From positions 372,001 to 436,000 of the forward strand of contig NZ_SCIN01000003.1 in assembly GCF_004101245.1 (NCBI RefSeq): a stretch of 64,000 bases of DNA, written 5' to 3'. A program made the position numbers and the translations under genes. Shown piece by piece: positions 1 through 9,226 of the stretch; the stretch's first letter is position 1; each line of letters opens with the position of its first letter. The notes under the pieces were generated by a model, which searched no databases, was not told the origin of the DNA, and saw only the letters and a program-made list of their open reading frames with translations. This stretch comes from Sphingomonas sp. UV9. GTDB lineage: Bacteria; Pseudomonadota; Alphaproteobacteria; Sphingomonadales; Sphingomonadaceae.

Positions 1-266
1 TTGCTTTGCCCGAGGACCTGCGCCGGGAAGCGGGGATCGAAGACGGCGATTCTCTGGTCGTCGAAGTCGATCCGAATGGCGGCCTGACGATGAAAACCTA
101 CGCGCAGGTCGTGCGCGAGGTGCAGACCGAGTTTCGCGCTATGGCAGTGCCGGGGTCGGCGCCGGACGATCGCAATCTTGTCGACGAACTGATTGCCGAA
201 CGCCGCGCCGACGCCGCGCGCGAAAATGCCAAGCTCGAGGAATGGCAGTCGCGCCAGACTTCGTGA
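1..266 (+). CDS. AbrB/MazE-type antitoxin, 5' end cut by window edge
   Basis: This is the DNA-binding antitoxin of a type II toxin-antitoxin pair. The visible part begins inside a swapped-hairpin AbrB/MazE domain (LPEDLRREAGIEDGDSL, the usual 'LP.elR..lgi..Gd' pattern). A charged, helical C-terminal half with an ELIAERRADAARE stretch follows, which would wrap the toxin. The frame is open to the left edge and the first in-frame start-like codon is only a TTG inside the domain, so the true start lies outside the window. The stop overlaps the start of the downstream PIN-domain toxin, as expected for a coupled pair that represses its own promoter. The family assignment is firm; the choice between VapB and MazE rests on the PIN partner. 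Confidence 0.8.
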   Translation, partial: ALPEDLRREAGIEDGDSLVVEVDPNGGLTMKTYAQVVREVQTEFRAMAVPGSAPDDRNLVDELIAERRADAARENAKLEEWQSRQTS

Positions 267-640
267 CCGTCGTTTTCGACGCGTCCACCGTCTTGGCGAT
301 CCTCAAGAATGAAACCGGAGCGGACTTGGCGATCGAGCATGCGCGTGGCGCAATGCTGTCCAGCGTCAATCTGATCGAGGTGCGCAGCAAATTGTTCGAG
401 ATCGTGTCCGACGTGGAGGCGGTGATCGCAAACCTCGAACGGCTTGAGATCGTGATCATGCCGTTCACCGCGACCCAGGCGAAGATCGCCGCCGATTTAT
501 GGCCCGTCGTCAAAGGCAAGGACGTGTCGATCGCCGACCGGGTCTGCCTGGCATTGGCCGTCGATCAGGCTGCAACGTTGTGGACGGCGGACAAGGATTG
601 GGTGACGCTGGGATTGGACTTGGATATCCGCCTCGTCTGA
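242..640 (+). CDS. vapC: VapC-family PIN-domain ribonuclease toxin
   Basis: A PIN-domain toxin of about 132 residues, the normal VapC length. Family members cleave tRNA or rRNA using Mg2+ held by conserved acidic residues. The visible ligands are the Asp in VVFDAST near the N-terminus, the Glu in NLIEVRSKL, the Asp in SIADRVCLALA and the Asp in WTADKDW. The ATG at 242 overlaps the antitoxin by 25 bp. An in-frame GTG at 263 makes a 4-bp GTGA overlap and would remove only seven residues, so it is an equally good start. The toxin stop touches the ATG of the next gene (TGATG), so read-through into the transporter is likely. Confidence 0.85.
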   Translation: MAVAPDFVTVVFDASTVLAILKNETGADLAIEHARGAMLSSVNLIEVRSKLFEIVSDVEAVIANLERLEIVIMPFTATQAKIAADLWPVVKGKDVSIADRVCLALAVDQAATLWTADKDWVTLGLDLDIRLV

Positions 641-1539
641 TGACCTCGCGCACCGTCTCCCCCGCACTGGCCTTCGCCGTAGCCGCGTTCAGCATCGGGC
701 TGTTCTCCATGATGGACGCGGTGATGAAGTCGCTCGTTCTCGCGATCGGCGTCTATAACGCGCTACTGTGGCGGCAGATGATCAGCGTCGGGCTCGGCGC
801 GGTCGCGTGGCAGCTCGGGAACAGCGGACGACCGAGCAAGCGGGCGCTGAAACTGCACTGCGCGCGGGGGCTGGTCACGACCGCGATGGCGGTGCTGTTC
901 TTCTGGGGGCTCGCCCGCGTGCCGATGGCGCAGGCGATTTCGCTGACCTACATCGCGCCGATCCTCGCGTTGCTGCTCGCGGCGCTTACGCTGGGTGAGC
1001 GCGTCGGGTGGAAGACGTTCGTCGCGTCGATCGCCGCGCTTGGCGGCGTGCTGGTGGTGATGATCGGGCAAGGGCGCGAGGTGCCTGGACCCGAGACGTT
1101 CCATGGCACGCTGGCGATCCTCGGGTCGGCGGTGCTGTATGCGGTCAACCTCGTGATCGCGCGGATGCAGAGTCAGGCGGCACGGCCCGGCGAGATCGCG
1201 TTCTTCCAGGCGCTCGTCATCACCGCGACGCTGGCGCTGGCGGCGCCGTGGCTGGCGGTGGTTCCCGAGGCGGCGCAGTGGCCCAAGCTCGTGCTCGCCG
1301 CCGGGCTCGCCACCGCGTCGTTGTGGCTGCTCGGCTGGGCCTATGCGCACGGCGACACCGGCTTCCTCGCGACCACCGAATACACCTCGTTCGTCTATGC
1401 CGCGGTGCTGGGTTTCCTGGTGTTCGGCGAGCGGGTATCGGCATTCACGCTGGCAGGCGCGGCGATCATCGTCGTCGCGTGCCTGTACGCGGCGCGGCGG
1501 CGTGACATCGCGCAGAGTTCGATCGAGGCAAGTGCATGA
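640..1539 (+). CDS. DMT-superfamily (EamA) transporter
   Basis: An inner-membrane protein of 299 residues with about ten hydrophobic segments and the two tandem EamA halves of drug/metabolite transporters. The first half includes YNALLWRQM and MAQAISLTYIAPILALLLAA. The second includes FFQALVITA and TTEYTSFVYAAVLGFLVFGE. The start at 640 overlaps the toxin stop by one base; a longer reading from 499 only adds a basic out-of-frame shadow of vapC. The protein ends in a 4-bp ATGA overlap with the acetyltransferase, so the two are probably co-translated. The substrate cannot be deduced; family members export amino acids, nucleosides or other metabolites. Confidence 0.85.
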   Translation: MTSRTVSPALAFAVAAFSIGLFSMMDAVMKSLVLAIGVYNALLWRQMISVGLGAVAWQLGNSGRPSKRALKLHCARGLVTTAMAVLFFWGLARVPMAQAISLTYIAPILALLLAALTLGERVGWKTFVASIAALGGVLVVMIGQGREVPGPETFHGTLAILGSAVLYAVNLVIARMQSQAARPGEIAFFQALVITATLALAAPWLAVVPEAAQWPKLVLAAGLATASLWLLGWAYAHGDTGFLATTEYTSFVYAAVLGFLVFGERVSAFTLAGAAIIVVACLYAARRRDIAQSSIEASA

Positions 1540-2012
1540 CCCATATCCGTTCCGCCACCGCTGCCGATGTCGGCACGATCCTGCGCTTCGTCCGCGAACT
1601 CGCCGCGTTCGAGCGCGAACCCGATGCGGTCGAGGCGACCGAAGCGACGTTGACGGAGGCGTTGTTCGGCGCTCACCCGGCCGCCGAGGCGCTGATAGCT
1701 GACGGCCCAGACGGCCCGCTCGGCTTCGCGCTGTTCTTCCACAATTTCTCGACCTGGACGGGCAAGCGCGGGCTGTATCTGGAGGATCTGTACGTGACAC
1801 CCGAAGCGCGCGGGCAGGGCGTCGGCGGTGCGTTGCTCTCGCATCTCGCCGGCATGGCGCTCGATCGCGGCTGCGCGCGGTTCGAATGGTCGGTGCTCGA
1901 CTGGAACGCCGACGCGATCGCGTTCTATCGGAAAGTCGGCGCGGTCGGGATGGAGGACTGGACGATCCAGCGGATGTCCGGGGACGCGCTGGTCCGGTTG
2001 GCGGGGCGGTAG
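1536..2012 (+). CDS. GNAT-family N-acetyltransferase
   Basis: A 158-residue single-domain GNAT protein that transfers acetyl from acetyl-CoA to an amine. The acetyl-CoA pyrophosphate loop is clear in YLEDLYVTPEARGQGVGGALL (motif A, R/Q-x-x-G-x-G/A). The preceding strand FALFFHNFSTW and the C-terminal ARFEWSVLDWNADAIAFY block match the diamine or spermidine acetyltransferase-like subgroup. It overlaps the transporter stop by 4 bp. The acceptor substrate is unknown; polyamine is a guess from subgroup resemblance only. Confidence 0.85.
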   Translation: MTHIRSATAADVGTILRFVRELAAFEREPDAVEATEATLTEALFGAHPAAEALIADGPDGPLGFALFFHNFSTWTGKRGLYLEDLYVTPEARGQGVGGALLSHLAGMALDRGCARFEWSVLDWNADAIAFYRKVGAVGMEDWTIQRMSGDALVRLAGR

Positions 2013-2071
2013 GAGGGCCAGAGGGCCGGCGCCTGTACCGAGCTGATCCCGTGCCGTCCGGTCAAATACTA

Positions 2072-2175
2072 CCTCCCCGGCGCAGGCGGGGGCCCAATTG
2101 GGAGCCAGAGGTAACGATGGATAACCCTCCGTTACTTTGACCTTTCCACTTGGACCCCGGCCTGCGCCGGGGAGG
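2072..2175. repeat. Long intergenic palindrome, type A
   Basis: The arms at 2072-2103 and 2147-2175 are near-perfect inverted copies (CCTCCCCGGCGCAGGC against GCCTGCGCCGGGGAGG). An inner inverted pair GTAACG...CGTTAC lies at 2111-2135. A related element with the same CCCAATTGG-type arm ends and CCCCGGCC cores is at 63109-63219. It lies between convergent genes and could fold as a bidirectional terminator, although no T-tract follows. Confidence 0.75.
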
Positions 2176-2224
2176 TGAGCTTTCGGCACAGGATACTGAT
2201 GGTATCCTGTGCTGGGGCCGTCGC

Positions 2225-2803
2225 TTACCGCCCTGCGGCGTCGTCCGAATTCATCGGCTCCTGGCCCTTTGCCTTCTCGGCCTCATAGCGTTCGATCGCC
2301 TCGACCGTGACGCGCTTGGCTTCCTCGGCGTCACCCCACTTGCCGACGCGGACCCACTTCGTCTTCTCGAGGTCCTTATAGTGGGTGAAGAAGTGCTCGA
2401 TCTGCTCGAACACGATCTCGGGCATGTCGGCACGCTCGCCGATATTGGCATAATAGGGGAACACGGCGTCGACGGGGACGCAGACGAGCTTCTCGTCGCC
2501 GCCGGCCTCGTCTTCCAGGTTCAGCACTGCGATCGGGCGGCAGCGGACGACGCAGCCCGGGATGAACGGCGAGCGCGCGATGACGAGCGCGTCGAGCGGA
2601 TCGCCATCGGGGCTCAGCGTGTGCGGCACGAAACCGTAGTTCGCGGGATAGCGCATCGGCGTGTGCAGGATGCGATCGACGAACAGCGCGCCCGAGGCCT
2701 TGTCGAACTCGTACTTCACTGGCTCGCCGCCGGTCGGCACTTCGATGATGACGTTCAGGTCTTCGGGCGGGTTCTTGCCGGTCGGGATGAGATCGATACG
2801 CAT
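2225..2803 (-). CDS. ppa: Inorganic pyrophosphatase
   Basis: A family I soluble pyrophosphatase of 192 residues that hydrolyses PPi to two phosphates in the cytoplasm and pulls nucleotide-sugar, DNA and tRNA charging reactions forward. The PROSITE signature DGDPLDALV is present. It is preceded by the substrate-site block KYEFDKASGALFVDRIL and RYPANYGFVPHT and followed by KDLEKTKWVRVGKW. The length is slightly above the 175-180 residue norm because of a charged C-terminal tail. The gene stands alone, with the M61 peptidase stop 75 bp upstream on the same strand. Confidence 0.97.
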   Translation of the reverse strand: MRIDLIPTGKNPPEDLNVIIEVPTGGEPVKYEFDKASGALFVDRILHTPMRYPANYGFVPHTLSPDGDPLDALVIARSPFIPGCVVRCRPIAVLNLEDEAGGDEKLVCVPVDAVFPYYANIGERADMPEIVFEQIEHFFTHYKDLEKTKWVRVGKWGDAEEAKRVTVEAIERYEAEKAKGQEPMNSDDAAGR

Positions 2804-2878
2804 GGCGGTCCTTTCGAATATGACGGTGCCGGCGCTCCTCGTCAGGGGGAGCGGCCGGCACCGATAGATTTCAAAGGC

Positions 2879-4792
2879 TCAACGCGGCGTCAGCAGCTTG
2901 TCGAGCCCACCGTCCCCTGTACCGACCTTCTGGAGGCGCGGATAGCGCGGCCCGTCATGGTAATCGAGCGTGATATCCCGGAATCGGTCATTGTTCTTGA
3001 CCGTGAGGCGAATCGGCAGCTTCGTTCCCTTCGCCGCGACGATCGCCGCCTTCAGGCGATCGGACGAATAGGCCTCGCTGTTGATCGCCTCGATCTCGGT
3101 GCCGACGTCGAGTCCCGCCTTGAACGCGGGGCTGTCCCAGATCGAGGAGGTCACGACGCCCTCCTTGTTGACGACCATGCCGAGCGAATAGCTGACATCG
3201 GTGCCGCGCGTCTTCTCCGCCTGCTTCAGATACGGGCTCTGCTCGGGGCCGTAGACCAGCTTGTAGCCGTTCATCGCGAAGCCGTTGATCGGCGCGGGCT
3301 TGCCCGTCTCGGTCAGCCGCGTGTTGAGGAACGTCGCCCAGTCATAGGGGACGATCCCGTTCAGCGTCTTGGCGACATCGGCGAAGGTGTAGGTCAGTTC
3401 GCCGTAATCGCCGTCGCGCACGCCGAAGAACGCCTTGGCGAAATCGTCGATCGACTTGGTCCCGCCGGACTTCTGGCGGAGCATCGCGTCGACCTCCATC
3501 CAGACCATCAGGCCCTCATTGTAGTAATCCTCCGACCGCTGCCAGCTGCTCCAGCCCTTGGGCTTGCGCGCGGAGATGACGGGATCGTTGGTGGTATCGA
3601 TCAGCGGGCGCCACTGGCGGCCCGGCGCGGTATCGTAGAGGCCCAGGATCGAGGCATAGCCGTCGAGCGTGTCCTGCTTGCTGACCAGCCCAGAGCGCGC
3701 CTGGAGCACATAGCCCCAGAACTGCGTCTGGCCCTCATACACCCACAGCAGCGAATCGCGCATCGGCGTGCGGAAATCGGGCGTCCACAAATCGGCGCCG
3801 CGGCGGAACTTGCCGTCCCAGCTATGCGTGAACTCGTGCGGCAACAGGTTGCGCCCTGCAGCACCCGTTTCCCACTCGGTGAAATAGCCCGGCTTCACGC
3901 CGTTTTCCGAGCTGCGATGATGCTCCAGGCCGATGCCGCCAAGCTGGTCGGTGATCGACAGCAGGAATTCGTACCGATCATAATGCTGTGCGCCGAACGT
4001 CTTCACCGCCTGGTCGACGAGCCGCTTGTGCGCATCGATCTGCTCGGGCTTGGCGGCGAGCTGGTCGGGGCTGTCGGCGAAGACGTTGAGGTCGACGCGC
4101 GGGCTGAGCGGCCAGACCTTGCCGTACTTGCCTGCCAGCGTCGGCGAATCGACGAGGATTTCGTAGTTCGTCGTGTCGTAGCTGTAGGTCGAGCCCGACA
4201 CCTTGGCCGGCACCGCGCCCGCCGCGGTCCAGCCGGTCGGATATTCCACCGTCATCTTGATCGGGATCTGGCGCGTGAAATAGCCCGCCGGGTACAGGCT
4301 GACGAGGTTCGGCTGAAGGCTGATCATCGTCGGGGTCATGACGATGCGGCCCTGGTCGCCTTTGGTCGCGGAGATGAACTGGAATTCGGCGACCAGCGTC
4401 TTCACACCGGTGGGCACGTCGATGTGGAACGCGAACACGTCGACCGGATCGCGCGTCCAGGGCACGATCTTGCCGTTCGCGCGGATCACCAGACCCGCGA
4501 GCTTCTCGATCTCGCCACGCGGGCTATGCGCGCCGGGCAGCCATTTCGGATAGAGCAGCGCCATCGGCCCCGCCTTGGCGACCGGGATCGTCTGCTTCAC
4601 GCGAAAGATGCCGCGCTCGGTGTCGGTCGCATCGACGTCGAGCAGAAGCGTGCCGGGATAGGGCGTGTCGACCGCGTCGGGGATGGTGTCGACGAACGGC
4701 ACCGGCTGCGGCGCGGTGTTGCCCGCGGGGACCTGCGCGGCGGCGGGAAGTGCAGACGCGAGCAGGGATGCGACGAGAAGCTTGCGGATCAA
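2879..4792 (-). CDS. M61 (glycyl aminopeptidase) family metallopeptidase with PDZ domain
   Basis: A 637-residue exported zinc peptidase. Residues 1-20 form a classical signal peptide ending ALPAAAQ. Residues 30-230 match the beta-rich M61 N-domain. The catalytic zinc motif is HEFTH at 319-323, in LLPHEFTHSWDGKF, the M61 signature context. Roughly residues 520-600 form a PDZ-like domain (SLGMVVNKEGVV, SPAFKAGLDVGTEIEAIN). The family removes N-terminal Gly or Ala from peptides; the location here is inferred to be periplasmic. The start gives a complete signal peptide. Confidence 0.93.
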   Translation of the reverse strand: MIRKLLVASLLASALPAAAQVPAGNTAPQPVPFVDTIPDAVDTPYPGTLLLDVDATDTERGIFRVKQTIPVAKAGPMALLYPKWLPGAHSPRGEIEKLAGLVIRANGKIVPWTRDPVDVFAFHIDVPTGVKTLVAEFQFISATKGDQGRIVMTPTMISLQPNLVSLYPAGYFTRQIPIKMTVEYPTGWTAAGAVPAKVSGSTYSYDTTNYEILVDSPTLAGKYGKVWPLSPRVDLNVFADSPDQLAAKPEQIDAHKRLVDQAVKTFGAQHYDRYEFLLSITDQLGGIGLEHHRSSENGVKPGYFTEWETGAAGRNLLPHEFTHSWDGKFRRGADLWTPDFRTPMRDSLLWVYEGQTQFWGYVLQARSGLVSKQDTLDGYASILGLYDTAPGRQWRPLIDTTNDPVISARKPKGWSSWQRSEDYYNEGLMVWMEVDAMLRQKSGGTKSIDDFAKAFFGVRDGDYGELTYTFADVAKTLNGIVPYDWATFLNTRLTETGKPAPINGFAMNGYKLVYGPEQSPYLKQAEKTRGTDVSYSLGMVVNKEGVVTSSIWDSPAFKAGLDVGTEIEAINSEAYSSDRLKAAIVAAKGTKLPIRLTVKNNDRFRDITLDYHDGPRYPRLQKVGTGDGGLDKLLTPR

Positions 4793-4874
4793 GGAAGGGC
4801 CTTCCGGCTGAGAGACGATGTCACAAGGTGTAATCGTCGGAAAGGGCAGCCGTCCAGTCCTTTACAGGAGGAGC

Positions 4875-5525
4875 TCAACCACTCCCGAGCACGTTGATCG
4901 TGAACGCCAGCACGCCGATGTTGAACACGAACGCCGCCATGCACTGGCCGAGCGCGGCTTTGCGCGCCCGGCGCGAGGTGATCTGTACGTCCGAGGTCTG
5001 GAACGTCATCCCCAGCGTGAACGCGAAATAGGCGAAGTCCCAGTAATCGGGCTCGTGGCAGTTCGGGAAGTCGAGGCCTCCCGCGTCCTTCCCGTCCGGA
5101 TCGTCGACATAATAGAGATGCGCGTAGTGGAGCGTGTAGATCATGTTCGAGAACAGCCACGCGAGCGCCAGCGTCGCGATCGTCAGCGCGATCGCGACCG
5201 CATCGTTCTTGCCCTGCAGTTCCTTCGCCACCGCGACCAGGATGACGAGCATGATCGTGCCGCTGAACCCGAGCAGCACTGCGCGGTTGGCGTCGTTCTC
5301 CTCGGCGGCGCGGCGCATCCGCTCGGCGCTGGCGTTGCGGAACAGCGTCGAGACCGCGATCAGGAACACGGCGGCGGCAAGGTCGAAGGCCCCCATCGTG
5401 CCGCGTCCGAGCCCGAAGCGCGGGATCATCGCGACCAGCCCGAGTCCGAAGACCAGCACGAACAGGACGAAGCGCGGCGGCGCGACGCGCTGGCCCAGGC
5501 CCCAATATCTGGCGGGATTGCTCAT
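4875..5525 (-). CDS. DUF1345 integral membrane protein
   Basis: A 216-residue protein with about five transmembrane helices, matching the DUF1345 family. Typical features are the loop NMIYTLHYAHLYY, the conserved DFPNCHEPDYWDFAYFAF segment and the TFQTSDVQI block before the last helices. The function of the family is unknown. Only 49 bp separate its start from the divergent hisS start, so the two promoters must overlap. It lies 82 bp upstream of the M61 peptidase on the same strand and may be co-transcribed with it. Confidence 0.85.
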   Translation of the reverse strand: MSNPARYWGLGQRVAPPRFVLFVLVFGLGLVAMIPRFGLGRGTMGAFDLAAAVFLIAVSTLFRNASAERMRRAAEENDANRAVLLGFSGTIMLVILVAVAKELQGKNDAVAIALTIATLALAWLFSNMIYTLHYAHLYYVDDPDGKDAGGLDFPNCHEPDYWDFAYFAFTLGMTFQTSDVQITSRRARKAALGQCMAAFVFNIGVLAFTINVLGSG

Positions 5526-5574
5526 GCCACAGCGCTAGCGCTTCGTAAGCACGTCGCCTAGATACGCGCGCATC

Positions 5575-6819
5575 ATGGCAAGAATTGAAACACCCCGCCG
5601 AATTCGCGGCACCCAGGACATTTTCGGCGACGAGCAGCGCCGGTTCGCGCACGTCCTCTCGACCTTCGAACGCGTCCGCGCGCTCTATTGCTTCCAGCGC
5701 GTCGACATCCCCGTCTTCGAATCCACCGCGGTTTTCGCGCGCTCGCTCGGCGAGACGACCGACGTCGTGTCGAAGGAGATGTACACGTTCGAGGATCGCG
5801 GCGGCGATTCGCTTACGCTGCGGCCCGAATTCACCGCCGGCATCGCGCGCGCCTATCTGACCGAAGGCTGGCAGCAGTTCGCGCCGCTCAAGATCACGAC
5901 GAGCGGCCCGGTGTTCCGCTATGAGCGCCCGCAAAAGGGGCGGTTTCGGCAGTTCCACCAGATCGACGCCGAGGTGATCGGTGCGGCCGAGCCGGCAGCC
6001 GACGTCGAACTGCTGGTGCTGGCGGACCAGTTGCTCCGCGAACTCGGCCTATCCGAGGGCGTGACGCTCCAGCTCAACACGCTTGGTGACGCGGCAACGC
6101 GCGAGGCGTGGCGCGCGGCGCTGGTCGCCCATTTCGAGGCGCACCGCGGGGAGCTGTCCGAGGACAGCCTGACCAGGCTCGAGAAGAACCCGATGCGGAT
6201 CCTCGATTCGAAGGACCCGCGCGACCGCCCGATCGCCGACAGCGCGCCGGATATCGACGCATACCTCACCCCCGAAGCGCGCGCGTTCTTCGACGCGGTG
6301 ACGGCGGGCCTCGATGCGGCCGGCGTCGCGTGGGAGCGCAACGCGCGCCTCGTCCGCGGTCTCGATTACTACCGCCACACCGCGTTCGAATTCGTCACCG
6401 ACCGGCTGGGCTCGCAGGGCACGGTATTGGCCGGCGGCCGCTATGACGGGCTGATCGGCTCGCTCGGCGGGCCGGAGACGGCGGGTGTGGGCTGGGCGGC
6501 AGGTGTCGAGCGGCTGGCTATGTTGGTTGAGGAACCGGCGGCGGCAGCGATCGATGCAGTCGTCGTACCGATGGGCGAGGCGGCAGAAGCGCGCGCGACC
6601 GGTATCGTCGCCGACCTACGCCGCGCAGGCGTGGCGGTCGAGATGGCCTACAAGGGCAAGATGAAGGCGCGGATGGCGAAGGCGGATGCGCTCGGTGCGC
6701 GGTTTGCAATCATCATCGGCGACGACGAGTTGGCCAAGGGAGTCGCGGCGGTCAAGACGCTCGGCGCCGGTACGCAGGCGGAAGTCGCGTTCGCCGATCT
6801 GGCGGAGGCGCTGCGTTGA
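5575..6819 (+). CDS. hisS: Histidyl-tRNA synthetase
   Basis: A class II aminoacyl-tRNA synthetase of 414 residues that charges tRNA-His. It opens with [13 protein letters not shown]. Motif 2 is [19 protein letters not shown], the histidine-binding signature is [13 protein letters not shown], and the motif 3 region is [14 protein letters not shown]. An anticodon-binding C-terminal domain runs from about residue 325 ([17 protein letters not shown]). The length is normal for the family. A palindromic repeat and then prfA follow on the same strand. Confidence 0.97.
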   Translation: MARIETPRRIRGTQDIFGDEQRRFAHVLSTFERVRALYCFQRVDIPVFESTAVFARSLGETTDVVSKEMYTFEDRGGDSLTLRPEFTAGIARAYLTEGWQQFAPLKITTSGPVFRYERPQKGRFRQFHQIDAEVIGAAEPAADVELLVLADQLLRELGLSEGVTLQLNTLGDAATREAWRAALVAHFEAHRGELSEDSLTRLEKNPMRILDSKDPRDRPIADSAPDIDAYLTPEARAFFDAVTAGLDAAGVAWERNARLVRGLDYYRHTAFEFVTDRLGSQGTVLAGGRYDGLIGSLGGPETAGVGWAAGVERLAMLVEEPAAAAIDAVVVPMGEAAEARATGIVADLRRAGVAVEMAYKGKMKARMAKADALGARFAIIIGDDELAKGVAAVKTLGAGTQAEVAFADLAEALR

Positions 6820-6830
6820 TGCCCCCCATT

Positions 6831-6915
6831 CGTCATTCCAGCGAAAGCTGGGATATCCCCGTTGGCGGACGTGACACCCGCCCCATTGAGACCCCAGCTT
6901 TCGCTAGGGTGACGG
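6831..6915. repeat. Intergenic palindrome, type B
   Basis: The arms at 6831-6853 (CGTCATTCCAGCGAAAGCTGG) and 6892-6915 (CCCAGCTTTCGCTAGGGTGACGG) are nearly inverted copies, with one indel-like mismatch cluster. The element lies between hisS and prfA and would form a long hairpin in the transcript. It is a different sequence class from the palindromes at 2072 and 8051. Confidence 0.7.
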
Positions 6916-6952
6916 GTGCGGAGGGGCTGTCTGCACGCACCGGTATGCCCGC

Positions 6953-8026
<1,074 letters not shown>

Positions 8027-8050
8027 CGTTTACCCGGTCGCGACGGCATC

Positions 8051-8148
8051 CCCCTTCCGCTTGCGGGAGGGGTTAGGGGAGGGGCTTCCTGTCGAGGGCA
8101 TCCCCCGGTGATAGCCCCTCCCCCGACCCCTCCCGCAAGCGGAAGGGG
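8051..8148. repeat. Intergenic palindrome, type C, overlapping the prmC start
   Basis: The arms at 8051-8085 and 8115-8148 are almost exact inverted copies of about 34 bp (CCCCTTCCGCTTGCGGGAGG against CCTCCCGCAAGCGGAAGGGG). The right arm lies inside the prmC reading frame and encodes the Pro-rich peptide APPPTPPASGRG. The whole stretch between the prfA stop and prmC is free of stop codons in the prmC frame. Confidence 0.8.
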
Positions 8149-8968
8149 AGCCGTAAACGCCGCGATCGCCACCGCCGCCGCGCGGTTCACCTTCTCCACC
8201 ACTCCCCGCCTCGACGCCGAACTCCTCATGGCGCACGCGCTCGGCGTAGACCGCAACGCCATCCTCCTCGACCCGACCCGCTACGCCGTCCCCGACACCT
8301 TCGCTCCCCTCGTCGAACGGCGCCTCCGCCACGAGCCGATCGCCTACATCACCGGCACCCGCGGCTTCTGGTCGATCGATCTCGCCATCGGCCCCGGCGC
8401 GCTCGTCCCCCGCGCCGACAGCGAGACGCTGCTGATCGCCGCCCAGGCGCATTTCGCCGGCCGCGCCCCCGCGACGGTGCTCGACCTCGGCACCGGCCCC
8501 GGCACATTGCTCCTCGCCGCGCTCGACGAATGGCCCGCGCACGGGCTTGGCGTCGACTATTCCCAACAGGCGCTCGCCTACGCTCGCGTCAACGCCGCCA
8601 CCCTCGGCATGGCGGACCGCGCCCATTTCCTCCGCGGCAGTTGGGCGAGCGGCATCGTCGGCCAGTTCGACCTGATCCTCGCCAACCCGCCCTACATCGC
8701 CACCGACGAGGCGCTCCCGCCCGAGGTCCACGATCACGAACCGCACGCCGCGCTCTTCGCGGGCACCGACGGCCTCGACGACTATCGCATCCTCGCGGCC
8801 CAGATCCCCGCGCTGGTCGCTCCCGACGGCGCAGCGGTGATCGAGATCGGATCGACGCAAGCCCCGGCCGTCACGGCCCTGCTCGAAGCGCAGGGTCTGC
8901 ACGTCGCGCTCCACCACGACTATGGCGATAACCCGCGCGCGCTCGTCGCGACCAAAGCCGCGACTTGA
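8108..8968 (+). CDS. prmC: Release factor glutamine methyltransferase (HemK/PrmC)
   Basis: An AdoMet-dependent N5-glutamine methyltransferase, 286 residues, that modifies the GGQ glutamine of release factors. The helical N-domain begins near RLDAELLMAHALG. The AdoMet loop is VLDLGTGPGTLLLAAL and the catalytic NPPY motif is in LILANPPYIATDE. The only in-frame start between the prfA stop and an internal ATG at 8229 is the GTG at 8108, which sits in the loop of an intergenic palindrome. A GAGG about nine bases upstream is a possible ribosome site. Residues 2-14 are therefore translated repeat. A later start would delete helices needed by the family, so 8108 is preferred. Confidence 0.92.
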   Translation: MIAPPPTPPASGRGAVNAAIATAAARFTFSTTPRLDAELLMAHALGVDRNAILLDPTRYAVPDTFAPLVERRLRHEPIAYITGTRGFWSIDLAIGPGALVPRADSETLLIAAQAHFAGRAPATVLDLGTGPGTLLLAALDEWPAHGLGVDYSQQALAYARVNAATLGMADRAHFLRGSWASGIVGQFDLILANPPYIATDEALPPEVHDHEPHAALFAGTDGLDDYRILAAQIPALVAPDGAAVIEIGSTQAPAVTALLEAQGLHVALHHDYGDNPRALVATKAAT

Positions 8969-9226
8969 AGAATATGGCGCGAATACGTACATTTCGCTTG
9001 TAGTAAGCCCTTCGGGGCCGCTATCACGCGGGCAGGGGCACGCACACTCGACATATTGGTCGGTTTTGAGCGATGACCCGCATCCTTCGCCTTGAAGTCG
9101 CTGCAGTCCGGCGGCCCTGGGAAGTCCGACACAGCGATCTCGATCGGATCATCGCTGCGCGGCGGGGGGTTTGCACCGCATTTCGGAGCACGACCAGATT
9201 TTGGTTCGACGACTGAGGACACAAGC

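Noticed and set aside
2150..4897. A 915-codon plus-strand frame over ppa and the M61 gene
   Set aside because: Antisense shadow of two well-supported genes; the translation shows no domains.
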